Shown here: positions 1 through 13,662 of the stretch, piece after piece
How positions within the stretch are numbered: the stretch's first letter is position 1
Layout of the letters: the number at the start of each line of letters is the position of its first letter
Translations under genes and position numbers: made by a program
Source: Palaemon carinicauda
Taxonomy: Eukaryota > Arthropoda > Malacostraca > Decapoda > Palaemonidae
NCBI RefSeq assembly: GCF_036898095.1
Contig: NC_090751.1
Location: forward strand, 81,574,955-81,638,954
Length of the DNA: 64,000 bases
Direction of reading: 5' to 3'
Notes under the pieces: model-generated
Databases searched by the model: none
Seen by the model: only the letters and a program-made list of their open reading frames with translations
Told to the model about the DNA's origin: nothing

Positions 1-741
1 CGAGGTAGAGGGTTGTAGGAATTCTTCAGGAACTTCCGTGAGAGGGGTTGGGAACGAGGTTTGGCGCCCAACACTAGGGAACCAGGAATCCAGGCCCTCT
101 TCCATTCGCATAGGGGACCTACCCGGTGTCTTAGGAAGCTTCCATCCGAAGGCATCACTCCCTGCGGAACCCAACTTACCCTGGTTGTCGCCGCCTGCCG
201 AAGAACCTGAAACACAGGCCCACGAAGGGGGCAAAGACACAGAAACAACGTTGCTACACCACAAGGGGTCATCGGAGGAAACGTGCCCCCCAAGCACAAG
301 GGCCGAGTCTCCAGAGCACCTTGACACAGCACTACCGGGCTCCTCACTAGCCCGAGAAGGCCCCGCAATCCCCACTTCACATTCCCCAGATTCCTGGGAA
401 AGAACGCTCGGTTCTTTCCCCACGATGGACTTACCTCGGCCCCTACTCTGGGTAGAGGAAGGCGAGACAGAAGCCCCGTCGGACCGTTCACTGGGCGACG
501 GTTGCAGCGAAGAAGCACTAGCTTTCCTGGATGAACGCTTCGACGATTTTCTCTTCTTCATGCCGTAACGCACCCACTGAATATCACTCCAACTAACACA
601 CTCGGGGCACGTATCCGAAGACGAACAAACTTTGCCCCTACAGGAAGAGCAAAGGGAGTGAGGGTCCACTTCAGGCTTGGAGAGGAACGCTCCTCACGAT
701 TTACCGGCTCTAGGCCCAGGACAACGGCGGATTTGCTCCAT
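1..741 (-). pseudogene. DIRS element D gag, N-terminal part, cut by window edge
   Basis: Minus-strand reading frame starting at an ATG at 741-739 and still open at base 1. The N-terminus is a Cys-rich module (CPG near residue 7, then DPHSLCSSCRG, then CPEC), followed by a basic stretch KKRKSSKRSSRK from about 561 and a Ser/Pro/Gly-rich linker. The same order of motifs occurs in the gag starts of elements A and C in this window, which is the basis for the call. The frame has an in-frame TGA at 694-696 at the position where element C has a conserved Cys (KSCG in C, KS-stop-G here), so this copy is broken. The rest of the protein lies outside the window. The function (nucleic-acid-binding Gag of a YR retrotransposon) is inferred from the related elements. 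Confidence 0.7.
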
Positions 742-1068
742 AACGCACAAACACAAGACACAGGAACGCAGGGAATCAAGGAATACACTGGGGAAGCACA
801 AGGGCGGGAAGTGAACACACAGGAACACAAGGGATAAGTACAGGTTACCACGCGGTAAACACGTGGGATACACGCAGCGCACACAAAGGGTCGAGAGAGA
901 ACGAGAGCGACGTGGTGACACGTCGCGACCAGAGAACTTACTGGCGTTGACGACCCAAGCGGACCTCGACCTAGCGCAAAGCTACCCTTGGGGCACATTC
1001 TCTAATGCCCGAGGTAGCCCTTCATAGAAACGGGTTTTAGGGTATCCTACAAAAAACTCTGGTCGGTA
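742..1068 (-). other. Probable 5' leader of DIRS element D
   Basis: Non-coding stretch immediately upstream of the D gag start on the minus strand. It probably contains the 5' untranslated region and possibly the outer inverted repeat of element D, but the partner repeat would lie left of the window, so the end of the element cannot be fixed. No ORF here has recognisable motifs. Confidence 0.3.
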
Positions 1069-5120
<4,052 letters not shown>

Positions 5121-5129
5121 TAGGGGCAA

Positions 5130-5860
5130 TAAAAAGACACTCACATTTCAGCCTAAGAGATTCATATGATTAACATAACCTAATAAGGGAGTTTCTTTCC
5201 CTTGCAATATTCCTTGACTGGTGATATAAAATGGCCAGTGAACCATTCATCAAAATATACAATGGAAGGAAGCATTAGCTTTGTGGTATTCTTGAGTGCC
5301 CGAGGATTAAGAGCATGGTAGATTAACAGTAGCTTCAGCTTGAAATTGCCAGTAATGTTATCCTCTAACAATGTTTGCCAATCTTTGGCTACCTTGAATG
5401 GGGAACTCAGGTTTTCCTTCCAAATTAAAGGGGGTCTCATCATCACTGAAGATGAGTTCTGAAGGAATTTGTGCTTCATCAAGGATTAATTTCAGTTATG
5501 GGAAATTCTTCAGCAGCAACAGTACCATTTCCCCATAATTGTAATTTTGTGCTTGCTACAACATTTCTTGAATCAATTAAACCAACCATGACTTATGACA
5601 AATAAGTTGTCCTTTTCCTCGTGATTATTTTACGTTTAAATAAAGACTTGGTCTTCTCTTGGGTCAGTATTTGGCTCGTAAAATTTCATTCAGGCATCTG
5701 CCTTTTTATCAAAGGGATAATGAACATTCCATTTCATCGAAAATTATGCCTTTCTTCACATTAATAGTAAAATTTTTAAATGACGGAGCCTTTTCAGTAA
5801 CATATAGCACTGATCAATGCTGTCTTTATCATGGATAATGGTGGACACCATTGGTTGAGC
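5130..5860 (-). pseudogene. Decayed pogo/Tigger-like transposase fragment
   Basis: Minus-strand translation gives, in order, a helix-turn-helix-like piece with SHGWFN and FKK (about 5600-5550), then in the open frame 5482-5180 the motifs GNFKLKLLLIYH, NPRALKN, and FDEWFTGHF. These match the known layout of pogo/Tigger (jerky, CENP-B-like) transposases: the end of the CENP-B-type DNA-binding region followed by the first part of the DDE catalytic core (SRGWFxxFKK ... GDFKLKPLLVYHSENPRALK ... W(F)xEHF). Multiple stops and frameshifts break it, and the later catalytic Asp motif (LLDNAPCHP type) is not found here. Non-functional. Family assignment rests on motif memory, not on a search. Confidence 0.6.
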
Positions 5861-6032
5861 CAGGCCTAAGGCCCGCTCACAATGTTGACCGCATTTTCCC
5901 GCCTTTTCATACCTCTTTACCATGTTCATTTTATCTTAAAGTTATAACATCAAGCTTGGATTCACTACCTTTACTTTCATAGGGGGAATGGGTAAAATCA
6001 AGAGAGATTGCAAAGACAAAACAGGATAATAT

Positions 6033-6245
6033 AACAAATTTGGAAATACAGTAATTTGTATTTTTCCTAACATACAAACCTAGAGCTATTTATAGGGTAT
6101 TACTTTCAGCAACGCTGAAAACCAGCCAAGACAATATTAGTGAGGGATAATTACCCCATCCGCTAGTTAGCAGGAGGGGGTTGGGGTAGACTAGCTATCC
6201 CGCTCACTCACAACTGTCGGTTGAGTAACCTCTTTTGCTTTCTGG
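6033..6245. repeat. DIRS A left inverted terminal repeat (3' end of element)
   Basis: Bases about 6090-6235 are the reverse complement, with scattered mismatches, of 27765-27910. They share the blocks TATTTATAGGGTATTACTTTC, a TTACCCCATCCGCTAGTTAG block and GTCGGTTGAGTAACC. The outermost part, beginning AACAAATTTGGAAAT, is the terminal extension that is duplicated in the internal complementary region. Confidence 0.85.
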
Positions 6246-6289
6246 CAGGACTTCTAGGGGGACAGGGTGCTGGGCCATTTTGTAAAAAT

Positions 6290-6400
6290 AGCTCCAGGTT
6301 TGTATGTTAGGAAAAATACAAATTATTTCCAAATTTGTTATTTGTTTCGACACAAATACAAACCTTTGCTATTTATAGGGTGACTTACTCTTAGGAGGGA
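6290..6400. repeat. DIRS A internal complementary region
   Basis: Contains the complement of the left end (AGGTTTGTATGTTAGGAAAA through CAAATTTGTT) directly abutting the complement of the right end (TTGTTTCGACACAAATACAA then TTTGCTATTTATAGGG). This left-end/right-end fusion is the hallmark ICR that in the DIRS model templates end joining during circle formation. Confidence 0.85.
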
Positions 6401-6859
6401 GGAAGTTCTACCAACTGGCCTTGGTCATGACCCAGGGTTCCCTCTAATTGATCTTTGATCTAATTAGTAGGAACCCTACCCTCGCTAAAATCAAAGTAGT
6501 TACAAGGTAACTCACTGATAGCGGCCTGCAGAAGCTTGTATGAGAGAGACTCGTGGCTTGTCTTTACGTAGGAACTCGAATATAAGCATGAGTTCTAAGA
6601 TATATCCAATACCCCCCCTCATGAGGTATTGGTGACATAACAAAGTATTTATTCATACTCAGGATGCACAAGGGAAATGGATATTATCTGCAGAGGGGTG
6701 AGGTCAGCTATGCTTTGGTCATGCGGAGCTGTTTCCCCAGGGGGGGGGGGGAGAAGGAGAAAGAAAGAAGGGAGCCAGACATTCTTTTTATTCACCCCAG
6801 ACTAACCCGTGTAACCTCAGCCCTCAACCCTCTGCTACTTGTCTATCAAGGAGATTGAG

Positions 6860-8060
6860 GCATTAGATCACTTGTTGTGCGGCCACCAAAGGACCAAATG
6901 AGAAGGATTTCATGCTCCTCTGGGTTACGTCTTTCAGGTAGTGGGCTGTGAAGGTCGTCTAACGCTTCCACACGCCCGCTTACAATACCTGTGCCAAAGA
7001 AAAATTCTTCTTGAACGCCAGAGACGTTGCAATGCCTCTGACGTGATGAGCTCTGGGTCGGTTGGACAGAGGAGGATCTGGATATAGAGCGTATTCGATT
7101 ACTTTCCTTACACGGGGGCGAGCGTTTGCTGTTCTTCTTAAGTAACACCTCAGACTCCTTACTGGACATAGCAACAGTTGATCTGGATCTTCGGTTAAAG
7201 AACGAAGACTCTCTATCCGAAATGGGCCGAACCTGGAGTCTGGCACACCCGAATTTTGAGTTTTAGCTACAAACTTGGGGATGTAGTTGAGGATTACTTC
7301 CCCCCATCTCCTAGAGTGGAAGACATCAGCAGATAGACCATGAAGTTCGCTGACTCTCTTGGCCGAAGCTAGAGCGAGCAGGAACACCGTCTTTCATGTG
7401 AGGTGGTAATCGGAGGCCAGGCGTAGTGGTTCATAGGGGAAGCCCTTCAGAGACCTGAGGACCCAAACCACGTTCCAAGGGGGAGGTCTTAGCTCTGCCT
7501 GGGGACAAGTAAGCTCGTAACTGTGTATGAGCAAAGAAAGTTCCAACGAGGAGGAAATATCGACTCCTTTTAGTCTCAAGGCGAGACTCAAGGCTGAGAG
7601 GTAGCCTTTGACTGCCGAGATCGAGAGAAGCATTTCTTCCCGAAAGTATACAAAAAACTACGCTATAGTTGGAACAGAGGCATCGAGGGGAGAGATAACC
7701 CTTCCATGACACCAACCACAGAAAACTGACCATTTCGCCTGGTAGACTGCCTCTGTGGATCTCCTGAGGTGTCCAACCATTCTTTTCGCAACCGGTTGCG
7801 AAAAGCCTCTCTGTGTGAGGAGGTGCTGGATAGTCTCCAGGCGTGAAGTCGAAGCGAAGCTACGGCCTTGTGGAAGATGTTGGCATGTGGTTGTTTGAGG
7901 AGGTCGTGCTGTGGAGGGAGCTCCCTCGGGATCTCCGTGAGGAGATGCAGAAGGTCCGGGAACCATTCTGCGTGATGCCATAGTGGAGCTATGAGGGTCA
8001 TTTGCAAGTTGTTGCTTGCTCATCCAGGTTTATCCAATGTTATTTGAAAGCATCTTGCCA
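6860..8060 (-). pseudogene. DIRS A tyrosine recombinase, broken
   Basis: Three minus-strand frames give the YR in pieces. The N-terminal SAM-like domain lies at 8023-7658 (motifs GFSQPVAKRM and YQAKWSVFCGWC), a linker at 7633-7394 (SAVKGYLSALS), and the catalytic domain at 7387-6980. In the latter, catalytic Arg sits in ASAKRVSELHGL, the HxxR box is HHVRGIATSLAFKKN, and a GVWKR...HYLKDV stretch just downstream carries the Trp and the putative nucleophile Tyr after a frame change. The frames are joined only by frameshifts and at least one stop, so no full protein can be made. The catalytic residues themselves are recognisable, suggesting decay by indels. Confidence 0.8.
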
Positions 8061-9580
8061 AAGAGCTTGGGGATCCGGGACTGAGGAGCAGTACAACGGG
8101 AGCCTGAAATTCAGGGCTGTTGCGAACAGATCCACCGTCGGAGAACCCCAAAAGTCAGGACTTTGTTGGCTATCAAAGGATTCAAAGACCACTCAGTGTC
8201 AATTATCTGAGTCACTGTCCTCAGCTTGTCTACTAGCACATTCCGCTTGCCCGGAATGAAGCAAGCTGATAGTCACCGAGTTGTCCTCTGCCCATCTGAG
8301 TATCTCTACTGCAAGATGGCACAGCTGCTGCGAAAAGGTACCGCCCTGTTTGCTTAGATAAGTTACTACCGTGGTGTTGTCGCTCATCAACACCACGGAC
8401 TGCCCCGCCAGGACCTGGTGGAACTTTTTGAGGGCCAGAAAGGCTGCCTTCATCTCCAAGAGATTTATGTGCTGGTACCTTTCTGATTCGGATCATTGGT
8501 CGGAGATGTAATGGTACAGAATGTGAGCGCCCCACCCTTCTTTTGATGCATGCGAAAAAAACATCAATTCCGGGGGAGAGACAAGAAGATAAACCCTTTT
8601 GCAAAGGTTCGGCTCCGCCAACTACCACCTGAGGTCCGACTGTTCCTCTAGCCCTATGTGGACTAGGTGATCCCGGGAATCAGAGTGTTGGTTCCACTGG
8701 GATTTCAGTCGCCATTGGAGGGATCTCATCCTGAGGCGACTGTTGGGGACCAGTCGGGTCAGGGAAGAGAGGTGACCGAGAAGGCAAAGCCAATACTGTA
8801 CTGCGCCGGGAGCTCTTCCCGACTGAGGAAGACCTGTGCTATCTCCCTCAGTCTCTGGATCCTTTTGTCTGATGGAAACGCTTTGTGCCTTAGGGTGTCT
8901 AATCGCATGCCTAGGTATACCAGTTCTTGAGAGGGGAGCAGTTGAGACTTCTCGAGGTTTACCACGATCCCTAGATCCTGACAAAACCTTAGAAGCTCGT
9001 CTCGGTGGCGGAGAAGGGCCGCCTCCGAGTCTGCCAGAATCAGCCAGTAGTCCAAGTATCTTAGGAGACGGATGCCGACTCTGTGAGCCCAAGATGATAC
9101 TAGGGTGAATACTCTCGTGAATACCTGAACTGGTAATGCTTCCGATTGAACGTGAACCTTAGATACTTCCTGGAAGACGGGTGAACTGGGATCTGGAAGT
9201 ATGCATCCTTTAGATCTAGAGTGTACATGAAGTCCTGGGGTCTTATCGCTCATCTGACTCTGTCAGCCGTCTCCATCCTGAAAGGTGTCTGTTCGACAAA
9301 CCTGTTCAGGGCCGAGAGGTCGATGACTGGTCTCCAGTCTCCAGGCGCCTTTTTCACAAGAAAGAGTCGACTGTAGAAGCCTGGGGGCCCGTCGAGGACC
9401 TCCTGGAGAGCGTCCTTCTCCAACATGGACTGGACTTCTGCCCTGAGGGCAAACTCCAGTGGGGATCCTTTCGCACAGGAGTTCGATGGAAAGGGCACTC
9501 GAGTCAGTGGAGGGAGAGAGAGCGTGAACGGGATACGATAAACTGAACAAATCACCTCGACCGTCCAGAGTTCCACCCCG
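8060..9580 (-). pseudogene. DIRS A reverse transcriptase-RNase H plus DLFA region, broken
   Basis: The RT N-terminal part is at 9576-9250 (FYSRLFLVKKAPGDWRPVIDL, the fingers motif). The palm is around 9240-9100 (LDLKDAYFQIPVHP) and, after a frameshift, the frame 9253-8759 gives the catalytic box as YLDYWLILA where the family has YLDD; the second Asp codon reads Tyr (9047-9049). RNase H follows at 8459-8199 (LMSDNTTVVTYLSKQGGT). A short DLFA-type region separates it from the YR. Several stops and frameshifts plus the catalytic substitution make this non-functional. Confidence 0.8.
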
Positions 9581-9663
9581 TGGTGAAGCCACCTCTACCA
9601 GCGGCTTTGCAGGCATCCCCCCACAGGTGGGCAAATGGGAGGATTACCTGTTTTATTGAGACC

Positions 9664-9736
9664 GGCCTCGGCCGGATCCCTTCTTACCCTTTCCTCCACG
9701 AAAGGACTTTTTGCTGTAAAAGGCCTGCTTTGCACC
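9664..9736 (-). pseudogene. DIRS A gag C-terminal tail (separated by element B)
   Basis: Short minus-strand exon-like remnant coding GAKQAFYSKKSFRGGKGKKG and ending RGRSQ with a TAA. It is the RGG-like basic C-terminus of the A gag. The preceding residues (PKQLVKK) lie at about 17230-17213, on the far side of element B, and the reading frame runs straight through if B (9737-17212) is left out. Confidence 0.8.
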
Positions 9737-10015
9737 TTTTCTGGGCTCGAACCTGTGCCGCCCAGTGAATAAGCTCCATTTAGCACTTATTCTTAGGTAA
9801 TTTACTGCTAAATATACCAGAGAAAAAATGTAAAGGAGTGCTAGGTTAACTAGCTCGCTCACCTATTGGTGTCGGTATAAAATTGGGCGTATAATCCATA
9901 GGTCCCGCACTATTTAGATTCATCCACGACAAAGACCCCAATAGAGGAGAGCCGTTCAACCTCACTCGGCACCACCAACTCTGCATCCGCTCAGAACCCA
10001 ACTCCTTTTAGCACG
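9737..10015. repeat. DIRS B left inverted terminal repeat
   Basis: Bases 9750-10015 are the reverse complement of 16912-17180, with only about a one-base substitution (near 9899) and a 2-base indel (CTCCTTTTAGCAC versus CTCCTTAGCAC) that I can see. The terminal bases TTTTCTGGGCTCGA at 9737-9750 are unique to the left end and are reproduced in the ICR. Confidence 0.92.
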
Positions 10016-11281
10016 CCTGTGTTGTAACCCGCTTTTTTGTTGTGCTCTCGTATTTCGCTTATTTTCCACTGGATTATGGCTTCTTCGTCGGTTTCCCAGG
10101 AGACACCGTCTAAGTTAAGTACCAAGCTATGTTTTGCTGTGTTTTGAGCATTCTAGATCGTTTAATATTTAAATTATAGGAGTTTATTCTCTTCGTTCAT
10201 ATCGATCTTGCTTGATTCCGCTTACAGTTGGTACTCCTGTTTTGAGAGCTTTTAGTTTCACTCGCGGTGTTACTATGTGTATTATTTTTATTATTAATTA
10301 AATGTTATTTGTTATTGTGGATATTCATTATTTAGCGTTTAGAACCCTCGTGGTTCATTTTTAGGGCCGATATCAGTTACGTATCGTTATGGCTTGCCGA
10401 CCTTCGTTACTAGGCGGCAATTTTATTTTATAAGTCATCAGGTATGTCCTTTGTGATTTATTTATTATGTTGCATGCCTTGCCCTAAATTTTTTACGTGT
10501 ATATTTATATAATTTTTCAACGCTATTACTATTATAATGAATATTTGTGCTATTACTCCGTTTGATCTGTCTGGTTGGGGATCGTCAGTTGGTAGCCTTG
10601 CTGCTCCGTATCACGTGATCCTCCCCCAAGCTCCCCCTCTCGCTAGGTGGGCGGCTAGGCTTCTCTCCCCCCTCCCCTAGGGGACCGTTGCCTTCCCTCC
10701 TTTTAGAGGGGGTAGTTCAGTGTTTATGGACTTTGTCCTCCGGGTGTCCCGGCGGGTTCGTCTCTGTCTAGACGGGTTGGCCACCGGTCAACAGAGTTGG
10801 ATCCCGGTGCACCCTATTTTATATTCACTTATCACACTTTTATTATGTTATACGAAACCCTCCGGGTTCGGTTGGCGGTTCTTATCTACAGTTCCGCCCC
10901 CCTATTAATTTATAACAGTTCCTATGATTATATATGATTATATATATGACAGATTACTATCTCGGAGTTCCTATATGAATTGGTTTATGGATATACTTTT
11001 ATTTCCCGGCCCGGGGCTTAACCTCGCCCCGGGAAATCAGACACTATGTGTCTTAATCCTTTGTTGCATCCTTTTTATGCTCCCGGCTCGACCGGAATGG
11101 ATAGCTATACTCTAGTCTTAAGTTAGACTTATGTTTAGGCCCGGGTCCTCCGGACCCGCCCCTACTTAAGAGTATTACAGTTAAGTTCTAGTCTTAAGTT
11201 AGACTTATGTTAGTCCCGGGTCCTCCAGACCCGCCCCTACTTAAGAGAATTACAGTTTCTCATATACTATTCTTTTTATAG
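10016..11281 (+). other. DIRS B 5' leader
   Basis: About 1.27 kb between the left ITR and the first gag ATG. It is AT-rich with C/G-rich islands, has only short ORFs and contains a 76-bp tandem duplication (11112-11259). The promoter presumably lies here or in the ITR, but no unambiguous TATA or initiator can be singled out. Confidence 0.55.
11112..11259. repeat. 76-bp tandem duplication in DIRS B leader
   Basis: Two adjacent copies (11112-11187 and 11188-~11259) beginning CTAGTCTTAAGTTAGACTTA and ending with TACTTAAGAG...ATTACAGTT. Each carries the self-complementary GGGTCCTCC-GACCC core. The copies differ by a few bases. It lies 20-170 bp upstream of the gag ATG. Confidence 0.9.
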
Positions 11282-13662
11282 ATGGTGCATTGTCAGACGA
11301 CGGCCTGTGCGGCTGTTCTGCATCAGCCTTGTGGGCATACCGTATGTCGGTCTCACGCCCTCTGCGGGGTTCAGCTGGAGGACATCGTGGTCTGGCACCC
11401 TGATAACTGCATGGTCTGTTTTGACCTCATCACCACCCTTGGATTTGACTCGGTGAGTCCTGTTGGCTATGTTGCCTTCTTGTTTATCTTACCTTTTTTG
11501 GTATACATACACTATTTAGTAAGATTTCTATGGTCTTGAAGGACCACTGGGAGTCTGCCTTTTTATAATTCCCACTATTATTTCAGGCATCCCCGGAGCA
11601 AAAGTCTGCGGCTCGGGCCACACTGAAAGTGTGGGTTGGTGGTTTTGCCCGAAACGTAAAATCCAAGCAGCCTTACGTCCTATCCGAAGACTATTGTGCC
11701 ATGGTCTATCCTAACGCCAAGTCTTCAGCCGCTGTGGCTAGGCATGTTGCAGCTCCCATCATTGCCCACATTGATGCCACCATAGCGGGGTTTATTGATC
11801 AAGATCAAGATCCGTCGGATGCCCCCGGAGATCTGGAAGACAATGTTGCTTCCATGAACCTGGACGTCGAACCCATGTTATTGGATGATCCAGACGCAGG
11901 TAGGGTGGTAAGTGAGGCAGGTGTTACCGGCGCTGAGATTCCTATCCTCAGCCCCGCTCTTTCTTCTTCTTCTGATCGCTCTTCCTTTCATGGTTTTTCT
12001 GGGGACCGTGATTCGTCTCAACGATCACACCCGGTTCCCCCCAAGGATAAGTCTACATCTAGAACCTTACCTAAAGCTCGTAAGCCTCACAAGGCTTCCC
12101 ATAGTTCTAAGCTGAATACAAACCCGTCATCTAAGGCTTCCGGCTCCTCCTCTAAGTCTCACGACCCGGGAGTACAATCCGCCACTCCTACTCCTAGCCC
12201 GGGCCTTTCCGAATCAGCCATGCTTCGCATTGTGTCGGAGATGCACGCTAAGTTGGTGTCGGAAATGCAGGCCAAGATGGACACGATGTTCTCTAACATC
12301 AGTCAGAGACTTGGGGCATTAGAGCAAGGTGCTCCGGAGCGAGTCCAAAGCTCTCTCATTCCGGATGCCTCTAAGCTCCCGCCGTTTACCAAGAATAATC
12401 CTTGGCGCATGGCTCTTCATTCTCCGTTCTCAGACGGAATGTTAACTTTGGAAGGTCTTGGCACTCGTCCTCTAGAGGACTTTGAATTCTTTCCTCCTGG
12501 TCTGGCATTTCCATTTCATGGTTATGCCAGGCTTACCGAGGAAGCTCTGGTTCGGCTAGATAAGGTCCCCAAAGAGACCGTCATCTTCCCAAAAGAACAA
12601 GCCCAATCTGTTTGGGCTAGGTTCCTGAACGACATTGGTTGCACCAACACCATGTTGACGCCGTATAAGAGTTCCTTCACAATGTTTTTAATGGATAAAA
12701 ACACCGTGACTCCATGCATCAATAAGGTAGCAGAGCTTGCTTTCCAATATGCTCTGGAGGAGAAGCCCTTGCCTCCCATCCGAGAGGTGGATCCGATCTC
12801 CCTCCTTCTTCCTTCTGGCATTGAGTGTTGGGGCAATGTCCATACCACTTTTACCTCTGGCAAGCTATCAGCGGACTGTGCCTCAGTTTTGTTTAGTGAG
12901 CGGCTTCCCCGTCTCCCGGAATCCCTCATTAAACAGGAGTATGATTCCCGCCTACGTGTTGGCCGAACTCTGAACTTGGCCACATCCACGGAGTCGATAG
13001 CCTTGACTTATGATACTGAGAGTATCTTTAAGTCTCTCAATAAGGCTACGTTGCAGTCATTGTATTATGATCTTTATGACTTCGCTATTGCTAAACGTAG
13101 GTGTCGCAAACACGTCCTGGCTGAGGCGACTATTAGGCACGAGCCTAATAAGCTTATCCGGTCCTCCTGCTGGGGTTCAAATCTCTTCCCTGAGGATCTT
13201 GTGGAGGAAGTCTTGGCAGAGGCCACTAGAGTCAATCAGAGCCTTAAAGCCCGTTGGGGTTTGACTCCTAAACAAAAATATGACCCCGCAAATTACCAAG
13301 CCCGGGGTAGGAAGAAGCTCCGCCCGTATACCTCCACCCAGTTCAGGCAACAGCAGAGTAGTTCGTCCAATTTCCGACTGCCTCTTCCTCCATCTCCCGT
13401 TGCTCCTGCGCAGCCTTCTACCTCTCAGGCTCCTTCGGACGACTATGTCACCGTTCTGCTCCCTAAGAGCCAGCTTTCCGGTGCCTCCACCACCTCTCCT
13501 GCCTTTAACCAGTCTTATGAGGCTCATAGCTCTTCCCAGAGTTATAACAGAGGTAGAGGCTACCACCGTGGTTCAAACCAGAACAGGGGTAGAGGAAAAT
13601 TCTTTCGCAAGGGAAAGAACTTCCGAGGCGGACGTGGAGGCAACTCCTCAAGCCAATACTGA
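11282..13662 (+). CDS. gag: DIRS B Gag (two exons: 11282-11452 and 11587-13662)
   Basis: Predicted 748-residue Gag. Exon 1 encodes 57 residues with a Cys/His cluster (QPCGHTVCRSHALC, then HPDNCMVCFDL) that looks like a small zinc-binding module. The frame then meets GTGAGT at 11453, and a TTTCAG at 11581-11586 rejoins phase 0 into the long frame. The long exon has no ATG near its start, which supports splicing. The middle is Ser/Pro-rich (residues about 120-220) with a short coiled-coil-like segment (MLRIVSEMHAKLVSEMQAKM). A folded core follows (FPPGLAFPFHGYARLTEEAL to DPISLLLPSG), then an Arg/Gly-rich RGG-box tail (GRGYHRGSNQNRGRG). Presumed role: binding element RNA in the cytoplasm. The 3' end overlaps the RT frame. 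Confidence 0.85.
11453..11586 (+). other. Predicted spliceosomal intron in DIRS B gag
   Basis: 134 nt with a canonical donor GTGAGT and acceptor TTTCAG preceded by a T-rich stretch. Splicing joins exon 1 (57 whole codons) to the gag frame in phase 0. Without splicing, translation from 11282 would stop after 85 residues with a hydrophobic tail, so retention would abolish Gag. Predicted from sequence only. Confidence 0.75.

Noticed and set aside
38..568. 176-residue plus-strand open frame
   Set aside because: Antisense to the D gag, whose motifs match gag of A and C.
11282..11539. 85-residue membrane-like protein from the first B ORF
   Set aside because: The hydrophobic tail lies in the predicted intron; exon 1 fits better as the start of Gag.
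11629..11631. GTG at 11629 as the start of B gag
   Set aside because: A GTG start is not expected in a eukaryotic mRNA; the frame is open upstream to a good splice acceptor at 11586.
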